From contig NZ_BDBQ01000034.1 in NCBI RefSeq assembly GCF_001613065.1, forward strand, positions 62,001 through 126,000: a stretch of DNA of 64,000 nucleotides, given 5' to 3'. Each line of letters opens with the position of its first letter. Positions within the stretch are counted from its first letter, which is position 1. The notes beneath the pieces are model-generated. The model was not told the DNA's origin, made no database searches, and saw only the letters and a program-made list of their open reading frames with translations. The position numbers and the translations under genes were made by a program. Below, piece by piece: positions 9,179-17,116 of the stretch. The DNA is from Nocardia miyunensis NBRC 108239 (lineage in GTDB: Bacteria; Actinomycetota; Actinomycetes; Mycobacteriales; Mycobacteriaceae).

Positions 9179-9728
9179 CGTTGCCCCTTCCTACCGCCGA
9201 TGCGATAGCCCGGCAACCGTACGGATTCTAACAATCATCGACGAAAGTCTCTGCCAGGAAGGCTGATTCGCGGTGCACACCCTCCGTCCCCCCGGCGGGC
9301 GTGCACCGCTGCCCGGCCGCGGTCGCCGGAAGCACCCGAGCCGAACGTGCGACGCACCGACGGACGGATTGGTAAGATCATCTGCGACGGCTTTCCAACC
9401 GCCGACCTTCCAGAGTTCAGCGGAGCGGAGTCGAGTCATCACCGTGTCGATCGCTTGCCATGAGAATCAAGGTCGGTTGTGATATTGACGAGTCCCCTTC
9501 CGGCAGTTACTGATCCGTCGTTTCCGCTGGCCACGGGAGTGCTCACTCCGGTTCCGGCCGGCGACCAGTGGTGGTAGGCGGCACCGATCCTCGCCGCAGC
9601 GCCTCGAGCAGCTCCGTCCACCCTGCTCGGTAGCCCCCGCGACGGTTACCGGCTCGGACACTGATCTCCCCGCCCGTCGCCGTGGGCGTTTCTTCCGCAA
9701 CCCACCTTCATTCGACATGGAGTTCGCA
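9179..9728. other. Long intergenic region between divergent ABC operon and terpenoid pair
   Basis: About 550 bases with no convincing gene. Open frames here lack family resemblance. The region must hold the promoters of the minus-strand ABC operon and the plus-strand cis-prenyltransferase. The only clear structure is the imperfect inverted repeat at 9270-9309. Confidence 0.6.
9270..9309. repeat. Imperfect 12-base inverted repeat upstream of the ABC operon
   Basis: GCGGTGCACACC (9270-9281) pairs with GGCGTGCACCGC (9298-9309) with one mismatch; the inner loop is 16 bases. It lies 90-130 bases upstream of the ATPase start. It could be an operator or an RNA hairpin in the leader. Confidence 0.5.
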
Positions 9729-10481
9729 ATGCAGAGCAGACCACCTCTCGACCCACTCAATATGCCCCGGCATGTCGCCTGCATTCCGGATGGAAATGGA
9801 AGGTGGTCGCAGCTGCGCAACGGATCCCGAATCGGCGGACACAGCCAGGGCGCACGAGTAATCCACGATCTCATAATGAGCGCATCCGATCTGGGGATCG
9901 AATGGTTCACGGTATTCGCTTTTTCCGCGGAGAATTGGCAACGTCCCGAGATCGAGGTCAGATTCATTGCCAGTACGATCGAACGAGCCATCTACCGGTG
10001 GCTCGATGATTGCAGTCGGAGCAACATACGGATCAGATGGATCGGGCGCGCCGATACGCGCATACCTCGTGCGCTGCGCAGGGCGATCGACTATGCGACA
10101 TCGACGACGAAGAACAACACCGGAATGACATTGACCGTTGCCTATAATTACAGCGGCCGCAATGAAATCGTCGATGCGATCCGCAAGATGATCGAGGACG
10201 GCGTGGACGCCGCGGATCTGGACAGCGATCTGGTGAGTCGATACCTGTACGCCCCGGATATGCCCGATCCGGATCTGGTCATCCGCACGTCGGGAGAGAG
10301 CAGGATCTCCAATTTCCTGCTCTGGCAGCTCGCCTACAGCGAACTCGTGTTCACACCTGCGCTCTGGCCGGATTTCACCGTCGATCACCTCTTGGATGCA
10401 ATTCGCGAGTATCAGCGACGAGATCGAAAATTCGGAGCCGTCGACGACGGCATTGAAAAGTTGGATACACAGCTGCACTAG
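9729..10481 (+). CDS. cis-prenyltransferase (UPP synthase-like), divergent
   Basis: Z-prenyl diphosphate synthase that condenses isopentenyl diphosphate with an allylic primer in cis. The ATG at 9729 is preferred because GGAG lies six bases before it; 9717 is an alternative. The 250 residues contain the family motifs DGNGRW (catalytic Asp), GGHSQG, FAFSAENWQRP and RTSGESRISNFLLWQLAYSE. The usual Met before DGNGRW is Pro. It lies 48 bases upstream of a terpene synthase in a segment noticeably richer in A+T than its neighbours, so it is more likely a specialised-metabolism paralogue than the essential cell-wall enzyme. Product chain length is unknown. Confidence 0.9.
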   Translation: MQSRPPLDPLNMPRHVACIPDGNGRWSQLRNGSRIGGHSQGARVIHDLIMSASDLGIEWFTVFAFSAENWQRPEIEVRFIASTIERAIYRWLDDCSRSNIRIRWIGRADTRIPRALRRAIDYATSTTKNNTGMTLTVAYNYSGRNEIVDAIRKMIEDGVDAADLDSDLVSRYLYAPDMPDPDLVIRTSGESRISNFLLWQLAYSELVFTPALWPDFTVDHLLDAIREYQRRDRKFGAVDDGIEKLDTQLH

Positions 10482-10529
10482 CCCCGGGTGGACATCCCAT
10501 CACCCTCGAATGATCAGTTGGAGATATCG

Positions 10530-11519
10530 ATGAGCACGGATTGGGCAGCCAAAGTCCCGAACCTACCGTTCGAGGACACCTATATCGCAGATTCTCGCAT
10601 AAGCCCCTTCTGGGCGCAGGTGGAGGCGAAATCACGGTCGGTGCGCACGGAATGGTTGGGGCCGCTCACATCTACCGAAAAGGAGCGATTGCACGGAATA
10701 GATTGCGCGAAGATCGCGTGTCAGCTGTTTCCGGAAGCCTACCTCGACGACTTGGTCGTACTCACGATAATGTGTGAATGGAGCTTCCTCATCGACGATC
10801 GGATCGGATTCGACGAATACCACTCGCTGGAGGATCTTCAGAACGATATCTCGCGCTTCGATCGCATACTCGAGACAGCGCGGGTAGATATTGCCGAACC
10901 CGGGCTCGAATACACTCTCGCCAAATGTCTACAGCAGATCTACCCCAGGCAGTCGGACAGCTGGAAGAAACGAACACGGCAAAACTTTCTCGACTGCATT
11001 CTGGCCATGGGGATCGAACTCGACAACCGGCGGGAGGGGTACGTACCGGGTCGCCAGGAGTATATTTCGATGCGTCGGAACACGGTCGCCCTGTACCTGC
11101 TGTTGGATATAAGTGAATTCATGCTCCGGATCGAAATATCGGACAGGTTGTACGATAGCGGAGAAATGTGCGATCTCCGCGAAAGCTGGGTCGATATCGC
11201 GGCCTGGGTCAACGATATGGCGTCGTACCACAAGGAAGACGCAGCCGGTGAGGTGAACCTGATACACGTCGTGCGAGCCGAGAAAAATCTCTCGCTCGAA
11301 GCGGCATTCGATGAAGTGGCCGCTATGATCGAATCGCGTGTCGACGATCTGATCGAAGCCGAACGCTCATTGAAGGACAGTATCGCGTACAGAAACAGCA
11401 CCGCCGCCGAGCGTGACGCGGTCGACGTCATGGTGCAAGCAGCGCGGAACGGAATGGGAATGTACGTGCGACATCACCGAGAATCGCCGAGATATGCCAG
11501 CAACGGCAGCGGCGTGTAA
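10530..11519 (+). CDS. Class I bacterial terpene synthase
   Basis: Terpene cyclase of 329 residues. The ATG at 10530 has GGAG seven bases upstream. The Asp-rich metal motif is D89-D90 in FLIDDRIGFDE. The NSE triad is N228-D-M-A-S232-Y-H-K-E236, exactly N-D-x-x-S-x-x-x-E. A diphosphate-sensing Arg lies about 46 residues before it (R182/R183 in MRRNTV) and the C-terminal RY pair is in SPRY (321-322). Together these define a functional bacterial class I fold. Pairing with a cis-prenyltransferase suggests a Z-configured or unusually long substrate. Low G+C and rarer codons compared with neighbours point to horizontal acquisition. Confidence 0.88.
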   Translation: MSTDWAAKVPNLPFEDTYIADSRISPFWAQVEAKSRSVRTEWLGPLTSTEKERLHGIDCAKIACQLFPEAYLDDLVVLTIMCEWSFLIDDRIGFDEYHSLEDLQNDISRFDRILETARVDIAEPGLEYTLAKCLQQIYPRQSDSWKKRTRQNFLDCILAMGIELDNRREGYVPGRQEYISMRRNTVALYLLLDISEFMLRIEISDRLYDSGEMCDLRESWVDIAAWVNDMASYHKEDAAGEVNLIHVVRAEKNLSLEAAFDEVAAMIESRVDDLIEAERSLKDSIAYRNSTAAERDAVDVMVQAARNGMGMYVRHHRESPRYASNGSGV

Positions 11520-11533
11520 ATTGCCGGACCGAA

Positions 11534-12820
11534 TCAGCGTGCGCCCGCGAGCGTGAATTCGATGTGCAATTCCCGCAATCCGCGCAACAGGAACGTCGGC
11601 TCGTACCGATAGCCGCGCCGTTCCGCCGGACCGTGCGCGCTCTCGTCGATCGTGATGTCCCGCAAGCGATCCAGCATCCGATTCAGCGTGACCTGGCCTT
11701 CGACCCGGGCCAGCGGCGCACCGGCGCAGGTATGGATGCCGCGGCCGAAGGCGATGTGCTCGCGGGCATTACGGCGATCGAGGCGGAATTCGTCCGGATT
11801 CTCGAACTTGCGCGGGTCGCGATTGGCCGCGCCGATGCACAACATCAGCACGGTCCCGGCGGGGATGTCGACGTCACCGAGGCGAGTCGCCTTGCGCGCC
11901 AACCGGAAATCCACCTTGGTCGGGCTCTCGGTGCGTAGCGACTCCTCCATGAACGGGCCGATCAGCCGACGGTCCTCGCGCAGCGCCCGTTGCAGTTCGG
12001 GCCGTTCCGCCAGTACCCGCACCGCGGCGCTGAGCAGTTTGGTGACGGTCTCCTGTCCGGCGGCGAACAGGAAGGTCGCGGGCCGGACCACCTCGATGAT
12101 CTCGGGCATGACGCCATCGGGATAGGTCGTGGACGCCAATGCGCTGAGAATGTCTCCGCGCGGCGTGCGGCGACGGTCGGCGATGTACTCGCCGAAGGTT
12201 TCCTCCAGCCATTCCAGCGGATTGCTCCCCACCGGCTCGTGGTCGAGCGCACCCACCCGGCTGCCCGGAGTCTTGTGTCCGGCAAGGGTTTCCCGGAATG
12301 TCTCGCGATCCGCCTCGGGCACGCCGAGCAGATCGGCGATGACCAGCGTGGCGAAGGGCTTGGCGTAATCGGCGAGGAATTCGCAGCGCCCGCCGGAGAG
12401 GAATTCGTCGAGCTGGCGGTCGGCCAGCCGCCACATGTACTCCTCGTTTTCCTTGAGCCGCTTGGGCGTCAGCAACCGGCTCAGCAGCGATCTCGCTCGC
12501 GTGTGGTCCGGCGGATCCATGGTGACCATATGCTCGAAAATCGGGAACCTGTGGCGGTTTTCGCTGATCTGCGCGGTGATGTCGTCACCGGCGGGTTCGA
12601 ACGGCAGCGGCGGGAACGGCCCGCCGATCGAGACGCAGGCCGAGAAGGACTCCGTATCTCGGAACGCCTCCACCGCCTCCGGATATCCGGTGACGGCCAC
12701 GACGCCGTAGTTCGGTTCGCGGAACACCGGATTCCGGCTGCGCAGCCAGGCCAGGTAGTCGTAGGGGTCCTGCGCGATCTGTGGATCGGAGAAGTAGTCG
12801 AGGGTTGCCGGATCGGTCAT
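11534..12820 (-). CDS. Cytochrome P450 (paralogue A)
   Basis: Haem-thiolate monooxygenase of 428 residues. The Cys loop is FGRGIHTCAGAPLAR, the K-helix ExxR is EESLR and the I-helix reads FAAGQETV, where Gln-Glu-Thr replaces the common Gly-x-Asp-Thr. It is clearly related to the P450 at 20436-21713; both share IGGPFPPLPFE, MVTMDPPDHT and ARSLLSRLLTP. It converges on the terpene synthase (14 bases apart). A 14-base palindrome lies upstream (12891-12904), and the adjacent TetR gene is divergent. The nearby SDRs suggest it makes an alcohol that they oxidise. Confidence 0.93.
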   Translation of the reverse strand: MTDPATLDYFSDPQIAQDPYDYLAWLRSRNPVFREPNYGVVAVTGYPEAVEAFRDTESFSACVSIGGPFPPLPFEPAGDDITAQISENRHRFPIFEHMVTMDPPDHTRARSLLSRLLTPKRLKENEEYMWRLADRQLDEFLSGGRCEFLADYAKPFATLVIADLLGVPEADRETFRETLAGHKTPGSRVGALDHEPVGSNPLEWLEETFGEYIADRRRTPRGDILSALASTTYPDGVMPEIIEVVRPATFLFAAGQETVTKLLSAAVRVLAERPELQRALREDRRLIGPFMEESLRTESPTKVDFRLARKATRLGDVDIPAGTVLMLCIGAANRDPRKFENPDEFRLDRRNAREHIAFGRGIHTCAGAPLARVEGQVTLNRMLDRLRDITIDESAHGPAERRGYRYEPTFLLRGLRELHIEFTLAGAR

Positions 12821-12890
12821 TGCACACCGCCGTGGATCGGACCGTCGCCCGCATCCGCCCGCGCCGCCTGTCGCGTCACCGGACGAATGC

Positions 12891-12904
12891 TGATCGATCG
12901 ATCA
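12891..12904. promoter_or_regulatory. Palindromic operator, copy 1
   Basis: TGATCGATCGATCA, a perfect 14-base palindrome in the divergent promoter between P450 A and the TetR gene. An identical copy lies at 13672-13685, in front of the SDR gene. Probably bound by the TetR protein encoded between them (inference). Confidence 0.65.
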
Positions 12905-12921
12905 AACTGTTAGAATGGCCC

Positions 12922-13029
12922 ATGCCTATCACGAAGCGCGACGAGCGGTCAAGAGCGGCCTCTCCGGCCCGAAGCCGTTGCACTGCTGAAGTTCTCGACG
13001 ATCTCGCGGTCCGGCAGGCCCGCGCGTGA
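12922..13029 (+). CDS. Possible 35-residue leader ORF coupled to TetR gene
   Basis: An open frame from ATG 12922 (MPITKRDERSRAASP...) whose TGA overlaps the GTG start of the TetR gene as GTGA. It is basic and unlike any family I recognise. It may be a leader peptide coupling translation, or merely the first part of the TetR leader read by chance. Evidence is only the position of the overlap. Confidence 0.25.
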   Translation: MPITKRDERSRAASPARSRCTAEVLDDLAVRQARA

Positions 13030-13628
13030 GCAAGCGCGGGGACGCGGGCGCGCGCGAGCGGCTGATGGAGGCGACCGCCCAGATCATGCGCGAGGAGGGC
13101 TATGCGGCGGCGACTTCGCGACGGGTGGCCGCGGCGGCCGGGGTGCGATCGGCCCTGGTCTACTACTACTTCCCCACGATGGACGACCTGTTCCTGGCGG
13201 TCTTGCGCACCGGCGCGGAGGGCGCACTGGAGCGGATGCGTCAGGCGATCACCGAGGACGATCCGCTTCGTGCGCTCTGGATGATCAACACCGACAGCAG
13301 GTTCACGCAACTCAACATGGAATTCATGGCGTTGGCCAACCATCGCAAGGCCATCGGCGCCGAGCTGCGGATCTACGCCGAACGCGTCCGGGATATCGAG
13401 ACCGCCGCGGTCACCCTGGTCCTGCGCGGGTACGGCGTCGACCTGGAAGAGTTCCCGCCCGTGGTGATGTCGATGCTGCTCACCGGCGCGGCGCGCATCC
13501 TGTGCAACGAGGGCACGGTGGGCGTCGAACAGGGACATGCCGAACTGCGCGCCTTCATCGAGCGCTACCTCAATCGGTTCGACAGCCCACTGCCGGTACG
13601 CAATTCGCGACACGACTCTGCCTCGTAG
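13026..13628 (+). CDS. TetR-family transcriptional regulator
   Basis: A 200-residue repressor. The N-terminal helix-turn-helix region spans about residues 12-55 (ARERLMEATAQIMREEGYAA, then RRVAAAAGVRSALVYYYFPTMDDL). The rest is a helical ligand domain. GTG start at 13026. It is flanked by identical palindromes at 12891-12904 and 13672-13685, so it probably represses P450 A, itself and the downstream SDR. Confidence 0.9.
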   Translation: MSKRGDAGARERLMEATAQIMREEGYAAATSRRVAAAAGVRSALVYYYFPTMDDLFLAVLRTGAEGALERMRQAITEDDPLRALWMINTDSRFTQLNMEFMALANHRKAIGAELRIYAERVRDIETAAVTLVLRGYGVDLEEFPPVVMSMLLTGAARILCNEGTVGVEQGHAELRAFIERYLNRFDSPLPVRNSRHDSAS

Positions 13629-13671
13629 TTTCTCCGGAACCGTTGACAGCACACCCGGCCGGTGTCACATT

Positions 13672-13685
13672 TGATCGATCGATCA
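13672..13685. promoter_or_regulatory. Palindromic operator, copy 2
   Basis: TGATCGATCGATCA again, identical to 12891-12904. A TTGACA lies about 25 bases upstream, in the position of a -35 box, so a bound repressor would cover the -10 region of the SDR promoter. Confidence 0.65.
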
Positions 13686-13750
13686 GGAAATTCCGGTCGA
13701 CGCGGAGATCGAGCGTCGATTGCTCGATCCGAGACTTACGAGGTGGTTTC

Positions 13751-14590
13751 ATGGCTGGGCGGGTCGAGGGCAAGGTCGCCTTCATCACAGGTGCGGCACG
13801 CGGTCAGGGCCGCAGCCACGCGGTGCGGCTGGCACAGGAGGGCGCGGACATCATCGCCGTCGACGTGTGCAAACCGGTCAGCGGCAGTGATGTCATTGCG
13901 GCGTCCACTCCGGAGGATCTGGCCGAGACCGCCGACCTGGTCAAGGGTCTCGGGCGTCGGATCGTCACCGCCGAGGTCGACGTGCGCGACTTCGACGCTC
14001 TGCAAGCGGCGGTCGACGGCGCGGTAGAGCAGCTGGGCTGTCTGGACGTCATCGTGGCCAACGCCGGTATCGGCAACGGCGGCGCGACGCTGGACAGGAC
14101 GGAGGAGCGGGACTGGGACACCATGATCGGGATCAACCTGTCCGGCGTCTGGAAGACCGTGAAAGCCGGTGTGCACCACTTGATCTCGGGAGGCACGGGC
14201 GGCTCGATCATCCTCACCAGCTCGGTCGGCGGACTCAAGGCCTACCCGAACACCGGTCACTACATCGCCGCCAAGCACGGCGTGATCGGCCTGATGCGCA
14301 GCTTCGCCGTAGAGCTCGGTCAACATTCGATCCGCGTCAACACCGTCTGTCCCACGAACGTGAATACCCCGATGTTCATGAACGAGGGCACCATGAAACT
14401 GTTCCGCCCGGATCTGGAGAATCCGACCAAGGAGGATTTCGCCCCGGTCGCGCAGTTCATGCACGTCCTGCCGGTGGGCTGGGTCGAGCCGGTGGACATC
14501 AGCAACGCGGTGCTGTTCCTGGCCTCGGACGAGTCCCGCTACATCACCGGCCTGCCGATGACCGTCGACGCCGGCAGCACCCTCAAATAG
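13751..14590 (+). CDS. Mycofactocin-type short-chain dehydrogenase (paralogue A)
   Basis: NAD-dependent alcohol dehydrogenase/ketoreductase of 279 residues. The cofactor loop is TGAARGQGR and the catalytic Ser and Tyr-x3-Lys are in ILTSSVGG and HYIAAKHG. An insertion after the second beta strand (DVCKPVSGSD..., TPEDLAETADLVKGLGRRIV) is the hallmark of SDRs that hold their nicotinamide tightly and are recycled by mycofactocin (family TIGR03971; established for relatives such as carveol dehydrogenase). It shares about 92% of residues with the SDR at 19522-20361. It follows the TetR gene and an operator. Confidence 0.92.
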   Translation: MAGRVEGKVAFITGAARGQGRSHAVRLAQEGADIIAVDVCKPVSGSDVIAASTPEDLAETADLVKGLGRRIVTAEVDVRDFDALQAAVDGAVEQLGCLDVIVANAGIGNGGATLDRTEERDWDTMIGINLSGVWKTVKAGVHHLISGGTGGSIILTSSVGGLKAYPNTGHYIAAKHGVIGLMRSFAVELGQHSIRVNTVCPTNVNTPMFMNEGTMKLFRPDLENPTKEDFAPVAQFMHVLPVGWVEPVDISNAVLFLASDESRYITGLPMTVDAGSTLK

Positions 14591-14602
14591 CCACCCACAC
14601 AG

Positions 14603-15217
14603 TCAACGTCCGCGCTCGGCGAGATAACCCGTGGTCAGCCAGTACACGGTCCGGTCGAGCGCGGGCACGATCTGCCGGACCTCGATCTCCCCGCGCGCGA
14701 AACGCCCGAGCAGCCCGTAGACCAGGCTCGACACGACGGTGTCGAGGTCATCGACGAAATCGCTGTCCACACCGTCCAATACGGCCATCGCCGCGGGGAC
14801 GACCGCCTCGAATCCGCGGCGGATGAGCGCATCCCCGCCGGGCGCCGAGCGCGCCCGGAAATAGGCCGCGAGCAGCGCCGGATGCCGCTCCCACGGCTCG
14901 AAGATCCGGCGCAGCACCCGCATCAGTCCCTCGTACAGCGACTCTTCGCCGCGCCCGCGCGCCTCCAGCCCGGCGTACCGATTCTCCCGCATCCACACTT
15001 CCAGTGCGGCGCAGATCAATTCGTCACGCGTGCCGTGCAGCTTGTAGATCTTGGTCAGCGACACCCGGGCGCGCCGGGCGACTTCGCGCACCTGCAACGC
15101 GTCATAACCTTCGGCCTCGAGCAGGTCCACCACGGCCCGATGAATCCGGTCGTGCGCGGGTTCGGCCGTCCGCTCATCGACCGCGACACATTCGGCCTCA
15201 GCACCTTTCGCGCTCAA
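14603..15217 (-). CDS. TetR-family transcriptional regulator
   Basis: A 204-residue regulator. A TTG start at 15217 is preferred because GGAAGGAAA precedes it; the long upstream reading runs through the divergent SDR region. The helix-turn-helix is DALQVREVARRARVSLTKIYKLHGTRDELI. It converges with SDR A and diverges from the SDR at 15375. The 15-base palindrome at 15263-15277 lies in the divergent promoter. Confidence 0.85.
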   Translation of the reverse strand: MSAKGAEAECVAVDERTAEPAHDRIHRAVVDLLEAEGYDALQVREVARRARVSLTKIYKLHGTRDELICAALEVWMRENRYAGLEARGRGEESLYEGLMRVLRRIFEPWERHPALLAAYFRARSAPGGDALIRRGFEAVVPAAMAVLDGVDSDFVDDLDTVVSSLVYGLLGRFARGEIEVRQIVPALDRTVYWLTTGYLAERGR

Positions 15218-15262
15218 TACCGTTTCCTTCCCGCATCCGGACAAGCGTGCTACTCTCCAACT

Positions 15263-15277
15263 GGTAATCAGATTACC
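15263..15277. promoter_or_regulatory. Palindromic operator between TetR gene and SDR operon
   Basis: GGTAATCAGATTACC, a perfect 7-1-7 inverted repeat, 46-60 bases upstream of the TetR start and about 100 bases before the SDR operon. A half-site GGTAA recurs near 15307. Likely the binding site of the divergent TetR protein (inference). Confidence 0.6.
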
Positions 15278-15374
15278 GCAGTACAAGCGCATAACTTGCG
15301 AATAATGGTAACCGCGCTCTCGCCGTGACGCAGCCCGGCGGCGCGCACTCCGCTCGTCTTCGAAGCGAGGATCG

Positions 15375-16205
15375 ATGGGTTCATTGGATGGCAGAGTCGC
15401 CTTCATCACCGGTGTGGCACGAGGGCAGGGCCGCAGCCACGCGGTCCGATTGGCCGCCGAGGGCGCGGACATCATCGGCGTGGACATCTGCGCCGACATA
15501 CCCAGCAACAACTACCCCCTCGCGACCCGCGCGGAGCTCGACGAGACCATCTCGCTCGTCCAGGACCGAGGTAGACGGATGATCGGTTCGATCGCCGATG
15601 TGCGCGACTTCGCCACGGTGCGTGCGACATTGGACGCCGGTGTCGCCGAATTCGGCCGATTGGACATCGTCTGCGCCAATGCGGGCATCGCACCACTGTC
15701 GCTGGAACAGGTGCCGATCGAGACCGAACTGGCGCAGTGGACCGATGTGATCGGGGTGAATCTGTCCGGCACGTTCCACACGGTCCGCGCGGCGATTCCC
15801 CATCTCGTGGCCGGTGGTCGCGGCGGCAGCATCATCCTGACCAGTTCGACCGCGGGTCTGGTCGGCATGGGCGGGCTGGACGGCGGCGGCCTGGGCTATG
15901 CCGCGTCCAAGCACGCCATCGTCGGCATCATGCGATGTCTGGCCAATAACCTTGCCGCCCAGAGCATTCGGGTGAATACCGTGCATCCGACCGCGGTGAA
16001 CACGATGATGGCGGTCAATCCACAGATGATGGAGTGGGCGGCGAACAATCCCGACGGCGGCCCGCATCTGATGAATCCCATGCCGGTCTCGCTGCTCGAG
16101 CCGCGGGACATCAGCGATGCGGTGGCATTCCTGGCCTCCGACGCGGCCAAGTACATCACCGGCGTAACCCTCCCGGTCGACGCCGGTTTCTGCAACAAAC
16201 TCTGA
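15375..16205 (+). CDS. Mycofactocin-type short-chain dehydrogenase
   Basis: A 276-residue SDR with TGVARGQGR cofactor loop, DICADIPSNNYPLATRAELDET insertion of the mycofactocin-associated type (given in part), Ser in ILTSSTAG and catalytic YAASKHA. First gene of a plus-strand operon with a second SDR (11 bases downstream), a CMD-domain protein and an aldehyde dehydrogenase. Likely oxidises a secondary or primary alcohol. Confidence 0.9.
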   Translation: MGSLDGRVAFITGVARGQGRSHAVRLAAEGADIIGVDICADIPSNNYPLATRAELDETISLVQDRGRRMIGSIADVRDFATVRATLDAGVAEFGRLDIVCANAGIAPLSLEQVPIETELAQWTDVIGVNLSGTFHTVRAAIPHLVAGGRGGSIILTSSTAGLVGMGGLDGGGLGYAASKHAIVGIMRCLANNLAAQSIRVNTVHPTAVNTMMAVNPQMMEWAANNPDGGPHLMNPMPVSLLEPRDISDAVAFLASDAAKYITGVTLPVDAGFCNKL

Positions 16206-16216
16206 GCGAGGCGGAT

Positions 16217-17035
16217 ATGACGCACACGAATGCGAGCGGCCGGGTGGCCGGTAAACGAGTCCTGGTCACCGGCGCGGCGCGTGGGATGGGCCGCAGTCAT
16301 GCGGTGCGGCTCGCCGAGGAGGGCGCGGATCTGATTCTGGTGGACATCTGCCGATCGCTGCCGGAGATCGAATATCCATTGTCCGCCCCGGAGGATCTGG
16401 CCGAAACCGCCCGCCTGGTAGGGAAATTCGGTCGTCACGCCATTACCGCGATCGTGGACGTGCGCGACGCCGCGGCGCTGGCATCGGTGGTGGACGACGG
16501 TGTCGCCGAACTGGGCGGCCTGGACGCCGCGGTGGCGAATGCGGGCGTGCTGACCGCGGCGACCTGGGATGGGACCACCCCCGATCACTGGCGAACCGTG
16601 ATCGACGTCAACCTGATCGGGGCGTGGAATACCTGCGCCGCGGCCCTGCCGCATCTGGTCGGCCACGGCGGCAGCCTGGTCAACATCAGCTCGGCCGCCG
16701 GCATCAAGGGCACTCCCCTGCACACCCCGTACACCGCCTCGAAGCACGCGGTGGTCGGCATGAGCAAGGCACTGGCCAATGAGCTTGCCGCACAGAGTAT
16801 CCGGGTCAATACCGTGCATCCCACGGGCGTGCAGACGGGAATGAATCCGGCATCGCTGTTCGGGCTGCTGTCCGAGAAGCGGCCGGATCTTGCGCCACTG
16901 TTCGGCAACGCGATGCCGGTCCCGATGATCGACGCCGTCGATGTGAGTAATGCCGTGCTGTACCTGATCTCGGACGAGTCGCGATACGTCACCGGTATGG
17001 AGTTCAAGGTCGATGCGGGCGTCACCGTCAGGTAG
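16217..17035 (+). CDS. Mycofactocin-type short-chain dehydrogenase
   Basis: A 272-residue SDR, second gene of the operon. The ATG at 16217 follows a GAGGCGGAT leader. Motifs are TGAARGMGR, the family insertion (DICRSLPEIEYPLSAPEDLAE), NISSAAG and YTASKHA. It is only moderately similar to its neighbour, so the two probably act on different substrates or successive steps. Confidence 0.9.
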   Translation: MTHTNASGRVAGKRVLVTGAARGMGRSHAVRLAEEGADLILVDICRSLPEIEYPLSAPEDLAETARLVGKFGRHAITAIVDVRDAAALASVVDDGVAELGGLDAAVANAGVLTAATWDGTTPDHWRTVIDVNLIGAWNTCAAALPHLVGHGGSLVNISSAAGIKGTPLHTPYTASKHAVVGMSKALANELAAQSIRVNTVHPTGVQTGMNPASLFGLLSEKRPDLAPLFGNAMPVPMIDAVDVSNAVLYLISDESRYVTGMEFKVDAGVTVR

Positions 17036-17116
17036 CCGGGTGTGCGCCCCCGGAGCACGCCACACACGCGACTCATCAGCCACGCCAACGGATCAACGAT
17101 GTGGAAGGCACAATTC

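Noticed and set aside
11534..12820. P450 A as the tailoring enzyme of the terpene pathway
   Set aside because: It is convergent with the terpene synthase, has normal high G+C and a close paralogue and operator in the SDR module, so it more likely belongs there.
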